A stretch of 64,000 bases of DNA, from assembly GCA_022376925.1 (NCBI GenBank), contig JAIOJX010000031.1:142184854-142248853 (forward strand), given 5' to 3'. Every line of letters begins with the position of its first letter. Within the stretch, counting starts at the first letter, position 1. Position numbers and translations under genes: made by a program. The stretch is from Tragulus kanchil. Lineage: Eukaryota; Chordata; Mammalia; Artiodactyla; Tragulidae. Below, piece after piece: positions 1 through 11,880 of this stretch. The notes beneath the pieces are model-generated. The model was not told the origin of the DNA. It worked only from the letters and a program-made list of their open reading frames with translations, and did no database searches.

Positions 1-322
1 GGATATTTCTCATTAATTTAAATCAGCCAATTTGATACAATGCAAAATCCCTTGAGCTTTCATTTTTGTCTTCCTATTGACTGAAAACGTGAAATCTAAT
101 TAGAAGCTCAGAAATCATGCACCTCTTTTACCTGTATTCTTTATAAAAATTTCACTAATGGTTTGAAAGCATCCATGTAAAATCATCAATGACCATTTAT
201 TACAAGACTTAAGCAGAATCTTGACCCAGATGTCAAGATTTTTATCCCTCTATTTTTTTAGTGTTCTTATTGAAGAGAGATCAGTGGACAGTTGTTAGGA
301 AACACGCCAAAGGAAATAAATG
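1..322. other. AT-rich unique non-coding DNA
   Basis: No open frame of note and no repeat that I recognise. The part from 162 onward is also the start of the first stutter duplication, so it reappears near 1261. Confidence 0.6.
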
Positions 323-332
323 CTAAGCACGC

Positions 333-624
333 TTTTTTTTGCTTCCTTTCTTTTTTTTTTTTTTTTTGGCCACTTCTATTGGTGTTTCTTTTATTCATTT
401 CCACCCATCTTTGTTCCTTGGCCTGTGTGGGCCTCCCATCGCAGCAGCCTCTCTTGTTGTAGAGCAACGGCTCCGGGCACATGTGCTCCAGAGCTCTGGC
501 TTTTTAACTGGACACATCGGTCCGGCTACTCTGTGGCACATGGGATCTTCCCAGGCTGGAGATCGAACCGGCGCCCCTTGCCCTGCAAGGCGGTGTCCTT
601 ACCCACTGGACCACAAGGGAAGCC
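333..624 (-). mobile_element. tRNA-headed SINE, (TAAA)n-tail family, copy 1
   Basis: In reverse complement it has a tRNA-like head with B box 'ggttcgatctcc' (degenerate here), a body with 'gggaggcccacacaggcc', and an A-rich tail seen here as the T run at 350-367. Imperfect 10-base target-site repeats flank it: 'ctaagcacgc' at 323-332 and 'ctaagcaggc' at 625-634. It has the same body as the copies at 10589, 20477, 26679 and 50325. A long open frame across it is fortuitous. Confidence 0.85.
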
Positions 625-1451
625 CTAAGCAGGCATTTTTTTTTTTTTTTTTGCCAGAAAAATCTCTCCTATCAGAAAAGTCTCTCTTGCCACAGGAACT
701 GTGCATAAAACTCATCCCTCTTCTCACTGATTCTAACAGCAGAAACTCTCCTTCCCACTGGCAATTTCCCTCACAGCTCCCAATGAGAGTCCTTTCTATT
801 TCTACCAAGGGCATGCTTTGTCATCTGGGAACTTTGCTGGCCAGATCTACAAGAAAATCAGAGGGTCTTGATCTAATCATGCTTCATGTTTCTTATCTGG
901 CAGTGGTCTTTGGGGCTTAAACATTTTGTAGGTACGGTTTTAAGGAGTAGACCCAAACATAGGCGTGAATTCAAAAAGCCGGAAGGATCAAGATGTTACT
1001 GAAAATAAAAATGTAAGAAGGGAAACCTCAGGAATATGTGCTCATTAATCCTACATGGCTGCTGATGATCACCTGAGTAAGGTCACCCTCACTGGCTAGG
1101 CTTCTTTTCCGCTCTAGACACCCCTAAAGGGTCTATTTTAACAGTAGGGACTTGCCAAGGGAAATCTCAACGGGCTGACACTTGCTCTGTACCAGACAGA
1201 AATTAGAATCAGGGAAAAAAGGCGAAATGGTTGATGGTCTGGCAACATTTTGTGTTCTTTTTTGAAAGCATCCATGTAAAATCATCAATGACCATTTATT
1301 ACAAGACTTAAGCAGAATCTTACAATGTTAAGATTTTATCGACTTAAGCAGATCTTGAGATTTTTTATCCTCTATTTTAGTGTTCTTATTGAAGAGAGAT
1401 CAGTGGACAGTTGTTAGGAAACACGCCAAAGGAAATAAATGCTAAGCACGC

Positions 1452-1743
1452 TTTTTTTTGCTTCCTTTCTTTTTTTTTTTTTTTTTGGCCACTTCTATTG
1501 GTGTTTCTTTTATTCATTTCCACCCATCTTTGTTCCTTGGCCTGTGTGGGCCTCCCATCGCAGCAGCCTCTCTTGTTGTAGAGCAACGGCTCCGGGCACA
1601 TGTGCTCCAGAGCTCTGGCTTTTTAACTGGACACATCGGTCCGGCTACTCTGTGGCACATGGGATCTTCCCAGGCTGGAGATCGAACCGGCGCCCCTTGC
1701 CCTGCAAGGCGGTGTCCTTACCCACTGGACCACAAGGGAAGCC
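1452..1743 (-). mobile_element. same SINE, stutter copy of 333-624
   Basis: Identical to the element at 333-624, including its flanking target-site repeats (1442-1451 and 1744-1753). It came with stutter duplication 1 and is not a second insertion. Confidence 0.85.
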
Positions 1744-2270
1744 CTAAGCAGGCATTTTTTTTTTTTTTTTTGCCAGAAAAATCTCTCCTATCAGAAAAGT
1801 CTCTCTTGCCACAGGAACTGTGCATAAAACTCATCCCTCTTCTCACTGATTCTAACAGCAGAAACTCTCCTTCCCACTGGCAATTTCCCTCACAGCTCCC
1901 AATGAGAGTCCTTTCTATTTCTACCAAGGGCATGCTTTGTCATCTGGGAACTTTGCTGGCCAGATCTACAAGAAAATCAGAGGGTCTTGATCTAATCATG
2001 CTTCATGTTTCTTATCTGGCAGTGGTCTTTGGGGCTTAAACATTTTGTAGGTACGGTTTTAAGGAGTAGACCCAAACATAGGCGTGAATTCAAAAAGCCG
2101 GAAGGATCAAGATGTTACTGAAAATAAAAATGTAAGAAGGGAAACCTCAGGAATATGTGCTCATTAATCCTACATGGCTGCTGATGATCACCTGAGTAAG
2201 GTCACCCTCACTGGCTAGGCTTCTTTTCCGCTCTAGACACCCCTAAAGGGTCTATTTTAACAGTAGGGAC

Positions 2271-4397
2271 TTGCCAAGGGAAATCTCAACGGGCTGACAC
2301 TTGCTCTGTACCAGACAGAAATTAGAATCAGGGAAAAAAGGCGAAATGGTTGATGGTCTGGCAACATGTTTCTTGGTGACAGTGTATCCTGAAACTAGTA
2401 ATTTTAGAATGTGAAAGTAATTCAGCCGATCTCCAACCTGGAAGACAGCCGCGAATGTTCTCAGCGAGCATCTCAGCAGGGCTACAGCTCCTTGTGTTTT
2501 AGACCCGGGAACGATCCCGCTGAAATCTTGCCTTCTTTGTCGTCTAATTGGCTGCATCGGTAAATTGCTGGTGGTGAGCTTTAAAGGTTATGGGGCAGGA
2601 ATAGGCAGCAGCTTTACGGGAAGGCAGGTGTGAGGCTATTAAACATGCATCGTACGGCAGTGCTTTTAATCCCACTGACCAATTACTTGAACTGTAACTT
2701 GGAGCGAGTAGCAGAAAACGGGGTCCCTACTGCGTCCGTGTATGCGTTTTAAATAAGTATGTGTTACACATAGTAGAACTGATTAAGAAGCAGTATTCAT
2801 ATATTTTCTTTGCTCTCTCTTTTCCCTTTGATTTGCTTAAAGTTTCTGATGTGACTGTGCTGAACATATTGGAAAATGCTTCTTTTAATAACTTCTTAAG
2901 GGAGAATTCAAAATCGAATAGAAATCTTTTACCAGATGAGGTCTTTTCAATCCTAATAATTCGATCTCCTTAAATCAAAGATTCATGTGATCATTTTACT
3001 TGAATTAGTTCCTCTAGAAATATCTGCTTTTCTTTTGACCTCCTTGTAGCTTTAATGCTTCCATGAAAATATGTAGAATTTATAAAAACATTCACAACAG
3101 AAATCCAATAATCAGCATTCATGATCTATTACACATTAAGCATTGTGGAGAGGATACAGGTTACCTTGTGATTAAGAGAAGAACTTGCTTTCAGTTTGGA
3201 AGACATCTATATGATAAAAATTAATTAGAAATAAGTACAATGCAGTATGTTATTGATTACCAAGATGACTAAAATAGATGTTCAATGCCCTGAGATGTTC
3301 AGAAATGAAATTTTACAGGAGAAGGGACTCCTAAAAGATGTTTCAAAATGAGCAGCGGGGTACTGAATTGCCAAGGAAATCTCAACGGCTGACACTTGCT
3401 CTGTACCAGACAGAAATTAGAATCAGGGAAAAAAGGCGAAATGGTTGATGGTCTGGCAACATGTTTCTTGGTGACAGTGTATCCTGAAACTAGTAATTTT
3501 AGAATGTGAAAGTAATTCAGCCGATCTCCCACCTGGAAGACACCCGGGAATGTTCTCAGCGAGCATCTCAGCAGGGCTACAGCTCCTTGTGTTTTAGACC
3601 CGGGAACGATCCCGCTGAAATCTTGCCTTCTTTGTCGTCTAATTGGCTGCATCGGTAAATTGCTGGTGGTGAGCTTTAAAGGTTATGGGGCAGGAATAGG
3701 CAGCAGCTTTACGGGAAGGCAGGTGTGAGGCTATTAAACATGCATCGTACGGCAGTGCTTTTAATCCCACTGACCAATTACTTGAACTGTAACTTGGAGC
3801 GAGTAGCAGAAAACGGGGTCCCTACTGCGTCCGTGTGTACGTTTTAAATAAGTATGTGTTACACATAGTAGAACTGATTAAGAAGCAGTATTCATATATT
3901 TTCTTTGCTCTCTCTTTTCCCTTTGATTTGCTTAAAGTTTCTGATGTGACTGTGCTGAACATATTGGAAAATGCTTCTTTTAATAACTTCTTAAGGGAGA
4001 ATTCAAAATCGAATAGAAATCTTTTACCAGATGAGGTCTTTTCAATCCTAATAATTCGATCTCCTTAAATCAAAGATTCATGTGATCATTTTACTTGAAT
4101 TAGTTCCTCTAGAAATATCTGCTTTTCTTTTGACCTCCTTGTAGCTTTAATGCTTCCATGAAAATATGTAGAATTTATAAAAACATTCACAACAGAAATC
4201 CAATAATCAGCATTCATGATCTATTACACATTAAGCATTGTGGAGAGGATACAGGTTACCTTGTGATTAAGAGAAGAACTTGCTTTCAGTTTGGAAGACA
4301 TCTATATGATAAAAATTAATTAGAAATAAGTACAATGCAGTATGTTATTGATTACCAAGATGACTAAAATAGATGTTCAATGCCCTGAGATGTTCAG
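2271..4397 (+). repeat. stutter duplication 2 (2271-3302 and 3368-4397)
   Basis: Direct copies about 1,095 bases apart. Between them, 3303-3367 is a degraded version of the sequence that follows copy 2 (from about 4417: 'acaggagaagggactcctaa'), so the first block runs past the duplicated core with many errors. The head of copy 2 lacks homopolymer bases ('ccaaggaaatctcaacggct' against 'ccaagggaaatctcaacggg'). Confidence 0.92.
2420..2760. promoter_or_regulatory. candidate cis-regulatory block
   Basis: Unique sequence that keeps several CpGs (in 'cagccgcgaatg', 'gacccgggaacgatcccgc' and 'catcgtacgg') in otherwise CpG-poor DNA. It also holds homeodomain-like cores ('gtctaattgg', 'gaccaattactt') and 'attaaacatgcat'. 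No coding frame fits. CpG retention suggests constraint or hypomethylation. This is inference without alignment. The block recurs at 3515-3850 through stutter 2. Confidence 0.3.
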
Positions 4398-5111
4398 ACT
4401 ACACAAGTCTAGTAAACTTTTTACAGGAGAAGGGACTCCTAAAAGAATGGTTTTTTGAACAGAAAGCATGAGATGAGCAGGAATACGGGTTTCTGAGAGG
4501 GTAAATAACTTGAGACATGGAATCCCCTAAAGTTAACTTTTTGTCAGCAAAGGGAGCATGTTTTATTTTTTGAAGCCAACTTTGAGAACAAATGAGGTAC
4601 TGTGGCTTTTTCATCATGGAAAGAAAAAATAAAAACAGTTGGTTCATTTCTCTCATCAGTAGAACTGCCTTGTGCTGTAAATCTTGGTTAAAATTTAGGG
4701 TAGGGAAATGTGTGATTAGGAGACATATGCGTTTGCTGTAAAATAACTCTTGAAAAGACAGAAAAGGAAGTCCACAGAAACCTCGAGTTGGCTGGAATTT
4801 CCTAAAGAATGTCTGTCTGCCTCTTGGATCCAAACTGGAGGCCCAAATAAGACTGGATCAGTATGCCCAGTAGAAATCAAGGGAACCCAGCTGAACTCAT
4901 ACTGCAAGATAAAGATATGTCTCCTATAAGAAGGAAAGGGATCTCTGTTTAACACACCTTTTCTTCCTTGGCAGTTCAGTTAAAAGAAGGGCCAACAAGA
5001 GAGAAAAATGCTAAGAGAATACTATAAGCCTTCTGGGATTTTAAAAGGAGACCCCAGAGCTAGCTGAATTGTAACAGCAAGGCTGACAGTTGTGCAAAAG
5101 CTTGTGATTGG
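4398..5111. other. unique non-coding DNA
   Basis: No repeat signature recognised. A 144-codon antisense frame at 4399-4833 shows no domain and has ordinary AT-rich composition, so I do not call it a gene. Confidence 0.5.
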
Positions 5112-5234
5112 TGGTTTTAGTTGCTAAGTGGGCTCCAGCTATACCCCACCAGCCTCCTCTGTCTAAGGGATTTCCTAGGCCAGAATACTGGAGTGGGTTG
5201 CCATTTGTTTTCCAGGGGATCTTCCCAACCCAGA
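5112..5234 (-). mobile_element. Bov-A type SINE fragment
   Basis: The reverse complement gives the Bov-A signature: 'gggaagatcccctgg', 'ggcaacccactccagtattc' and then the 'ttagcaactaaaac' end. It is 5' truncated and diverged. Confidence 0.8.
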
Positions 5235-5905
5235 TCAGCATATCCTAAAGCTTACAACTAATTTTATCATGACCCTTTCTCCAAAAAAAGAAAAAAATCC
5301 ATCTACAAACAAAGTGTTTGGGGAGGAGAGCCTGCATTCTGGCAAGGAGTAACATTCAAGGTTTGGGCTTCCCTGCAGGCCCCCCTTTCTAGAGTCCCTA
5401 TGTGGCTGGATCATTAAAGGGAACAACAGGAATGGATCATCAATGACCTGGTCAGAAGGCATGGATTTTGGATTTTTTAAACATGGCTCTGAATTGAAAG
5501 TATTCATTGAATTTTTTGGTTTAGTTTGTTTGCTAGGTGGGTTATTGAATCTGATATCAAAAGGCAAGGGCAGGAGGAACAAATCTTTTTGAAGAAAATG
5601 ACAAACAGGAATTGGAGTTGCCTAGTTGATGCTCAGTAGACTTTGAACCAAAACTACCCATAGCAAATTCAATTAAGGTTTGAAGTCTCCTACCCAGGAG
5701 AGGAAGAAAGCTCTGCTATAGGATTCAGTCATTAAACAACTCTGTGATAACCAACAAATTATTCGGTCAAAAATAAAGATTACCATTTAAACATCACTTC
5801 AACTTCATGGACCTTACAAAATCTTGTTAAGTTATGAGAAGTACCCCAGAGATGACCTAGGATCTAAGATGAATTTATTTAAAATGTTAAGGAAAAATAT
5901 TCATA
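5235..5905. other. unique non-coding DNA
   Basis: AT-rich sequence with no recognisable gene. The 115-codon antisense frame at 5235-5582 has no family signature. Confidence 0.5.
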
Positions 5906-6110
5906 TTTTTTGGCTGTGTCAGGTTTTAGTTGTGGCATGAAGGATCTTAGTTGTTTCATGCAGAATCTTTTGTTGTGGTGCAGAGAATCTCTAGTAGTGG
6001 CACACAGGTTTAGTTGCTCTGTGGCATGTACGATCTTAGTTCCTCAACCAGGAATCAAACTTGTGTCCGCAAGGCAGACTTTTAACTTCTGCACCACCAG
6101 GACAGTCCCT
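5906..6110 (-). mobile_element. CHR-type tRNA SINE
   Basis: Read in reverse it starts 'agggactgtcctggtggtgc' and continues as the CHR family does, with repeated 'ctaagatc' and 'gtgccac' units and an A-rich end ('aaaaaatatg'). The B-box region is decayed. Confidence 0.75.
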
Positions 6111-6364
6111 TCCGGTGACTTTAGCAGTTAATATTTTAACCAGAGATTTAGAGCCTGGGTTTTATGTCTAACTCAAAGTAAAAGAATCAAAAATTTAAAA
6201 AACATGATCCCAATACAACTTTGAAAGGTATATTTTGTACTTAGTTCGGTAATTATTGTTTTCATTTCTTGAGTGTTTACTATGTACCAGATATCATTAT
6301 AAGAAATGAATGCACCATTATTTAATTTCCTAATCATTTTATCCTACCTAGGGAGAGAAACTAT

Positions 6365-7053
6365 TATCCTCTTTTTTTTTTTTTTTTAAGCAAAAAGTTA
6401 AGATTTATTTGGATCTTGCTCCCTGGCAAGGTTCACAGGTCCCTGAGGAGGGTCCGTGAAGTCATGCCCAGAGGCGGGGCAAGGGGCTTTTATCAGCTCA
6501 GGGTAAAAAAATGTAAGTCAAGGGAGGAGTAAGGTATTGCGCCTGTGTAGAGGCATTTTCTTTGTTTGAATTGTACTAGGTCTGGGTGGGAAAATTCCAG
6601 ATGCAGCTGGCACCAGTGATGAATCAGCAGGAAATCCTTCGAGACCACTGCCTCCTGGAATGGCTAGTACCCATGGGCCCCCATAGACCTAACATTCCAG
6701 CCTTTTTGGTGTAATAGGGCGCCAAGTCTGTTCTGGCTGCTTCCTGCTGAGAAGGGGCCTCACAAAAGGGGCTTAAGGCTGGTCTGTAGGTGGGGAGCCG
6801 GTTCCCAGCCAAGAGTAAGGATGGAGAAGCATCGGTTTATAGCGACTCGGGAAATTTCTTGCATGCGGCTTGGTAGGAACCCAATGTCTGGACCCACTGA
6901 GGTTCAGGTGTTTCATATCTCTTTGCAGAGAAGAATTCAGCAAGAGACAAAGTGATAGGTAAGAAATGGATTTATTCAGATTCAGAGAAAGCACACTCCA
7001 CAGACAGAGTGTGGGCCATGGCAGAGCAAATCCAGTGGCCTATCCTCTTTTTT
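6365..7053 (-). mobile_element. poly(A)-tailed retrocopy of LTR-like sequence
   Basis: A 13-base direct repeat 'tatcctctttttt' flanks the block at 6365-6377 and 7041-7053. On the minus strand it ends with AATAAA (6404-6409), about 16 bases and then a poly(A) run (T at 6372-6387), as a LINE-mobilised transcript would. A second minus-strand AATAAA lies at 6971-6976. Around it are LTR-like features of ruminant endogenous retrovirus repeats: 'acactccacagacagagtgt' and 'gaattc' in a U5-like context. No retroviral coding sequence remains. It could instead be a decayed solo LTR. Confidence 0.6.
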
Positions 7054-7955
7054 ATAGATGCTTAGGAAGAGCAAGTGAACCAGGTGGCCAGATCTCATCA
7101 AATAACCCTGGAGAAGGAGGACAACCCACCTACACTTGATTCTTGACTGAGTGTTGTTAATCATGACCATATCCTGCTCAACTTCTTGATTCTGGTTTAG
7201 ATTTGAAAAGATGCCCATTCTAAAGTCAAGGAATAGGCAAGATGTATAAAAATTCCAGAGAATATGTAGATAGGTGAGATACACGGTCTGTAGTAAAATG
7301 AAACAAAAATAAACAAAGAAACTTGAAATACTTGATTTTTCCATGTGATAGTGAGATGCTGATAACATCTCCACATGTCTAAATGTATTGTTGGATTGGT
7401 CAATTCTTCGTAAGTTTCATTGTAGGATTTGTTTGAATGGAAATGTGTTCATAATCAAAGGTAATGACTTCCCATGATTCAGGAATGAGCTGATTTAGAA
7501 AAATAAAATTTCCACATGATTGACATGGACGCCATCTAAATACTAAACCTAATCACTTATGAAATATTTCTAAAATTCACTCTGTATTATCTTTGACTTC
7601 TGAATAATGTTATACTAAGTATTATGTAAATTTTCTGATGATTTGTCATCTTAATTATGAACATCAGTTCTTGTCCTGGTTATAATGTAAGGAGAATGCA
7701 CCCTGAGGTAATTGAGGTACATCAGACCACTGCCCTGTATTATCTGTATTGATCTTTTATCACTATGGTTTCTATTTCTTGGAAATTTTGGTTTCTTGGT
7801 AATTTCCTTCTGTTTTCCTCTCTACATTTCCCTTTTGTTCATCCTCCTATTCTACTTTCACCCTTTCTACTTTTCTTTCTCTCTCTCTCCCATTCTTATT
7901 TAAATTTATTCAAGAAACAGTTTTAGGAATATAAATTTGTGTATCCACTATGGGA
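7054..7955. other. unique or unclassified non-coding DNA
   Basis: 7054-7200 may extend an older LTR. The rest is AT-rich with a pyrimidine-rich stretch (7800-7900) that makes a spurious hydrophobic frame at 7712-7903. From 7256 it is repeated at 8421 by stutter 3. Confidence 0.5.
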
Positions 7956-7956
7956 A

Positions 7957-8130
7957 GGTTTCCCTGGTGGCTGATTGGTAAAGAATCTGCATGCCAATGT
8001 GGGAGACATGGGTTCCATCCCTGGGTCAGGAAGATCCCCTGGAAAAGGAAATGGAAATCCACTCTAGTATTCTTGCCTGGGAAATCCCATGAATAGAAGA
8101 TCCTGGTGGACTACAGTCCATGGGGTTGCA
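7957..8130 (+). mobile_element. Bov-A type SINE joined to BovB
   Basis: tRNA-like head 'ccctggtggctgattggtaa', then 'gggtcaggaagatcccctgg' and 'ctacagtccatggggttgca'. It runs directly into BovB sequence with no A tail. Repeated at 9102-9275. Confidence 0.85.
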
Positions 8131-8420
8131 TGTGGTCAAGAAATGCTGGGATGGCTGTATCACAAGCTGGAATCAAGATTGTCAGGAGAAATAACAACCT
8201 CAGATATGCAGATGATAGCATTCTAACTGCAGAAAGTAAAGAGGAACTAAAGAGCATTTTGATGAGGGTGAAAGAGGAGAGTGAAAAAGCTGGCTTGAAA
8301 TTCAACATTCAGAGAACTAAGATCATGACACAAAGTCCCACCACTTCCTGGCAAAGAGAAGGTGGGAAAGTGGAAGCAGTGACAGATTTTATTTCCTTGG
8401 GCTCCAAAATCACTTCAGTC
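8131..8420 (+). mobile_element. BovB LINE fragment, reverse transcriptase (cut by stutter)
   Basis: One frame translates to an RTE-type reverse transcriptase segment with the catalytic box YADD (8205-8216) followed by a KEELKSIL-type helix. It is the same sequence as 9276-9566 and is interrupted only by the stutter break. It is 5' truncated and non-functional. Confidence 0.9.
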
Positions 8421-9101
8421 ATCCAGAGAATATGTAGATAGGTGAGATACACTGAAAATGTAAAAACTTGAAATACTTGATTTTTCCATGTGATAGTGAG
8501 ATGCTGATAACATCTCCACATGTCTAAATGTATTGTTGGATTGGTCAATTCTTCGTAAGTTTCATTGTAGGATTTGTTTGAATGGAAATGTGTTCATAAT
8601 CAAAGGTAATGACTTCCCATGATTCAGGAATGAGCTGATTTAGAAAAATAAAATTTCCACATGATTGACATGGACGCCATCTAAATACTAAACCTAATCA
8701 CTTATGAAATATTTCTAAAATTCACTCTGTATTATCTTTGACTTCTGAATAATGTTATACTAAGTATTATGTAAATTTTCTGATGATTTGTCATCTTAAT
8801 TATGAACATCAGTTCTTGTCCTGGTTATAATGTAAGGAGAATGCACCCTGAGGTAATTGAGGTACATCAGACCACTGCCCTGTATTATCTGTATTGATCT
8901 TTTATCACTATGGTTTCTATTTCTTGGAAATTTTGGTTTCTTGGTAATTTCCTTCTGTTTTCCTCTCTACATTTCCCTTTTGTTCATCCTCCTATTCTAC
9001 TTTCACCCTTTCTACTTTTCTTTCTCTCTCTCTCCCATTCTTATTTAAATTTATTCAAGAAACAGTTTTAGGAATATAAATTTGTGTATCCACTATGGGA
9101 A

Positions 9102-9275
9102 GGTTTCCCTGGTGGCTGATTGGTAAAGAATCTGCATGCCAATGTGGGAGACATGGGTTCCATCCCTGGGTCAGGAAGATCCCCTGGAAAAGGAAATGGA
9201 AATCCACTCTAGTATTCTTGCCTGGGAAATCCCATGAATAGAAGATCCTGGTGGACTACAGTCCATGGGGTTGCA
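9102..9275 (+). mobile_element. Bov-A type SINE, stutter copy
   Basis: Identical to 7957-8130, carried by stutter 3. Confidence 0.85.
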
Positions 9276-10101
9276 TGTGGTCAAGAAATGCTGGGATGGC
9301 TGTATCACAAGCTGGAATCAAGATTGTCAGGAGAAATAACAACCTCAGATATGCAGATGATAGCATTCTAACTGCAGAAAGTAAAGAGGAACTAAAGAGC
9401 ATTTTGATGAGGGTGAAAGAGGAGAGTGAAAAAGCTGGCTTGAAATTCAACATTCAGAGAACTAAGATCATGACACAAAGTCCCACCACTTCCTGGCAAA
9501 GAGAAGGTGGGAAAGTGGAAGCAGTGACAGATTTTATTTCCTTGGGCTCCAAAATCACTTCAGTCATGAAATTATAACATTCCTGTTCATTGGAAAAAAA
9601 ACTATGAAAAACCTAGACAGCATATTAAAAAGCAGAGACATCTCATTGCTGAAAAGGTCTATATAGTCAAACCTATGGTCTTCCCCGTAGTAATGGATGA
9701 ATGGGAGAGTTGGACCATAGGAAGGTTGAGTGCCAAAGAATTGATCCTTTTTAATGGTGGTGCTGGAGAAGCCTCTTGAGAGGCCCTTGGATTGCAAGGA
9801 GATCAAGCCAGTTAATCCTGCAGGAAACCAATTGTGAATATTCATTGGAAGGACTGATGCTAAAGCTGAAGTTCCAATACTCTGGCCACCTGATGTGAAG
9901 AGCTGACTTACTGGAAAAGACCCTGATGCTGGGAAAGACTGAAGGCAAAAGGAGAAGGGGCACAAAGGACGAAATGGTTGGACGGTATCATTGACTCAAT
10001 GGATATGAGTTTGAATAAACCCCTGGAGATAGTGAAGGACAGGGAAGCCTGGTGTGCTGAAGTCCATGGGGTCACAAAGAGTTGGACATGACTGAATGAC
10101 T
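9276..10101 (+). mobile_element. BovB LINE 3' part, dead
   Basis: Continues from the YADD box (9350-9361) through the C-terminal part of the RTE-type ORF to the BovB 3' end ('ggggtcacaaagagttggac', 'atgactgaatgactg'). Frameshifts and stops break the frame after about 9577. No 5' half or endonuclease domain is present, so this is a truncated insertion. Confidence 0.92.
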
Positions 10102-10394
10102 GGAAAACAAGTCTTAAGCTGTCAACTGTTGCTTATTCTAGTTGCCCATGTGCCTCCAGAGTTAGTGTCTTCATGTTCTGATTTACTGTTTTCACCATGC
10201 TTTATTTAATATTACCTAAAATGAGAATAAATAGCCTCTGGGTGAAAGCCTGAGAGGTCCATGAATCTATGAATTTTAAAGGTTGTATAGGATACTATGA
10301 GAATTAGTAACTTATGATGACTTTTAGTATTGGTCATAATACTGAAACCAGCACCATAGAGTGAAAAGAAAGTAAAATTTTTTACTCTGTTATT

Positions 10395-10545
10395 TATCAT
10401 TCATATGACCTTGGCTAAGTCACTTCACTTTCCTGGGCTTTGATATTATCATCTAAAAACTGGGAGTGTGATGAGGATTCAATGACAAGTATCAACTGCC
10501 TATTCCAATGCCTGGTGTGTAAGTATTAAGTATTGTACTATTTTG
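10395..10545 (+). mobile_element. MIR SINE
   Basis: MIR core signature: 'gaccttggctaagtcacttc', then 'atcatctaaaaactggga', 'tgatgaggattcaatga' and 'tgcctggtgtgtaagt'. Old and diverged, as expected for MIR. Confidence 0.8.
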
Positions 10546-10588
10546 AGGGGGAATAATTTTTTATTTTCTTTTTGTACAATTAGATTTT

Positions 10589-10918
10589 TTTTTTTTTAAA
10601 GATTTATTTATTTATTTATTTTGGGCAGGAGTCTGGTTGAGGAGGGAGGGAAGCGGGCGGGCCACTTCTGTTGGTCTTTCATTTCTCTATTTTCATCCGT
10701 CTTTGTTCTTTGGCTCCTGTGGGCCTCCCATCGCGGTGGCGTCTGTGGTTGCAGAGCGCTGGCTCTGGGCGCATGCGCTCCAGAGCTCCGGCTTGGTAAT
10801 TGGACACATCTGTCCAGCCACTCCACGGCACGTGGGATCTTCCCAGGCCAGGGATCGAACCGGCGCCCCTTGCACTGCAAGGCGGTGTCCCTACCCACTG
10901 GACCACCAGGGGAAGCCC
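10589..10918 (-). mobile_element. tRNA-headed SINE, (TAAA)n-tail family, copy 2
   Basis: Full-length example of about 330 bases, with a perfect 16-base target-site repeat 'tgtacaattagatttt' at 10573-10588 and 10919-10934. The reverse complement shows an intact B box 'ggttcgatccc' and a tail of TAAA units. The A-rich end of the target repeat fits LINE endonuclease cleavage. Confidence 0.92.
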
Positions 10919-10934
10919 TGTACAATTAGATTTT

Positions 10935-11880
10935 AAAAACTTATCTTGTTTTAATGTTTAGAATGATGAGATGCAAGACATGGCTCATGGTATAAAATTT
11001 GAAAACTACAAGGTGGTATAAAAAATGCAAAAAGTTTCCATATGATACTTTTCCACACATTATAATTTTTTTCACATATATGAAATATACTGTTCAATCA
11101 ACTTCCTTTACTAGATTTTTCAAAAGCAAGTTTTCAATGCATTTGAAATTAAATGCACAAGTGTTTCTAACTGTGAATGGTGTGCTGGTATACCAGGTCT
11201 CAAAAATAATTAAAAATAAATAAATAAATAAATAATCTTTTATTTGTGGTATTTGCCAACTAATATGGTATAATTACTTCTGTCATGTATATTAAGATAT
11301 CACCTGTCTAATAACTATTAAAAGTTTTAATATTTACAAAATTCTGTATGAACATAATACTGCTGGTTGTGACTCCCTTTTCTCTATATATTCAGTATAA
11401 AGTAAGGTCTTAGTTTTTTTCTAGTAGTTATTCATTATTTTAGTACCTTGCATGCAAAATCCTTTAACAATAATTTTATATGCCTTTGATTATGGATTAC
11501 CACTTTTAGGGTCTATTGCATGCTTATATTTATTCGCATCTATTTCTAGATTTTCTACTATTTTTTCATCCATCTGTTTCTCTTGCAGTTCTAGGCCATC
11601 TAATTTATTTTTGCCTTATAATCTACTGAGCTCTTTGAGGATAGTGATTATGTGTTTTTATCACTGTAACCCCTCGCTCAAAAGAGAGTTCTTCTATGTG
11701 GTAATTTCTCAGAAAATATGCCTTGTTGGTGTGTTGGTTCTTTTACTTCCTGGAAAGATAAGTCCTCCAAGGAAGCCCTGATTTTCAAAGGCATGAATTA
11801 AGCATTTACTAGGTCCAGATACTTAGTAACACTTCTCTAGAATTTTGTCCTTAAAAGAAGTCTTTGGACACATGCATCAT
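10935..11880. other. AT-rich unique non-coding DNA
   Basis: No gene or recognised repeat apart from the TAAA run near 11213-11234. Repeated in full at 12035-12970. Confidence 0.5.

Larger units (their letters stand above)
162..2368 (+). repeat. stutter duplication 1 (162-1248 and 1261-2368)
   Basis: Direct near-identical copies about 1,119 bases apart, including a whole SINE with both its target-site repeats. Copy 1 stops after 'ggcaacat', and a 12-base filler leads into copy 2. The head of copy 2 (about 1261-1380) is scrambled: 'gacttaagcag' occurs twice there but once in copy 1. The interior is essentially identical. This fits an unmerged contig overlap better than a genomic duplication. 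Confidence 0.92.
7256..9566 (+). repeat. stutter duplication 3 (7256-8420 and 8421-9566)
   Basis: Copies about 1,146 bases apart. The break falls inside a BovB fragment: copy 1 reads 'cagtcat' and jumps to 'ccagagaatatg', while copy 2 continues 'cagtcatgaaattat'. The head of copy 2 has lost about 20 bases in an A-rich stretch ('tacacggtctg' and onward becomes 'tacactgaaaatg'). The BovB reverse-transcriptase box therefore appears twice. Confidence 0.93.

Noticed and set aside
339..920. 193-codon open frame, repeated at 1458-2039
   Set aside because: It starts in the T-rich tail of an antisense SINE and crosses the element into unique DNA. Composition follows the repeat, and the second copy exists only through the stutter.
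8106..8441. Reverse-transcriptase-like frame with YADD, as a functional gene
   Set aside because: It is a truncated BovB fragment starting in a SINE. It lacks the endonuclease and most of the RT, and later stops break it.
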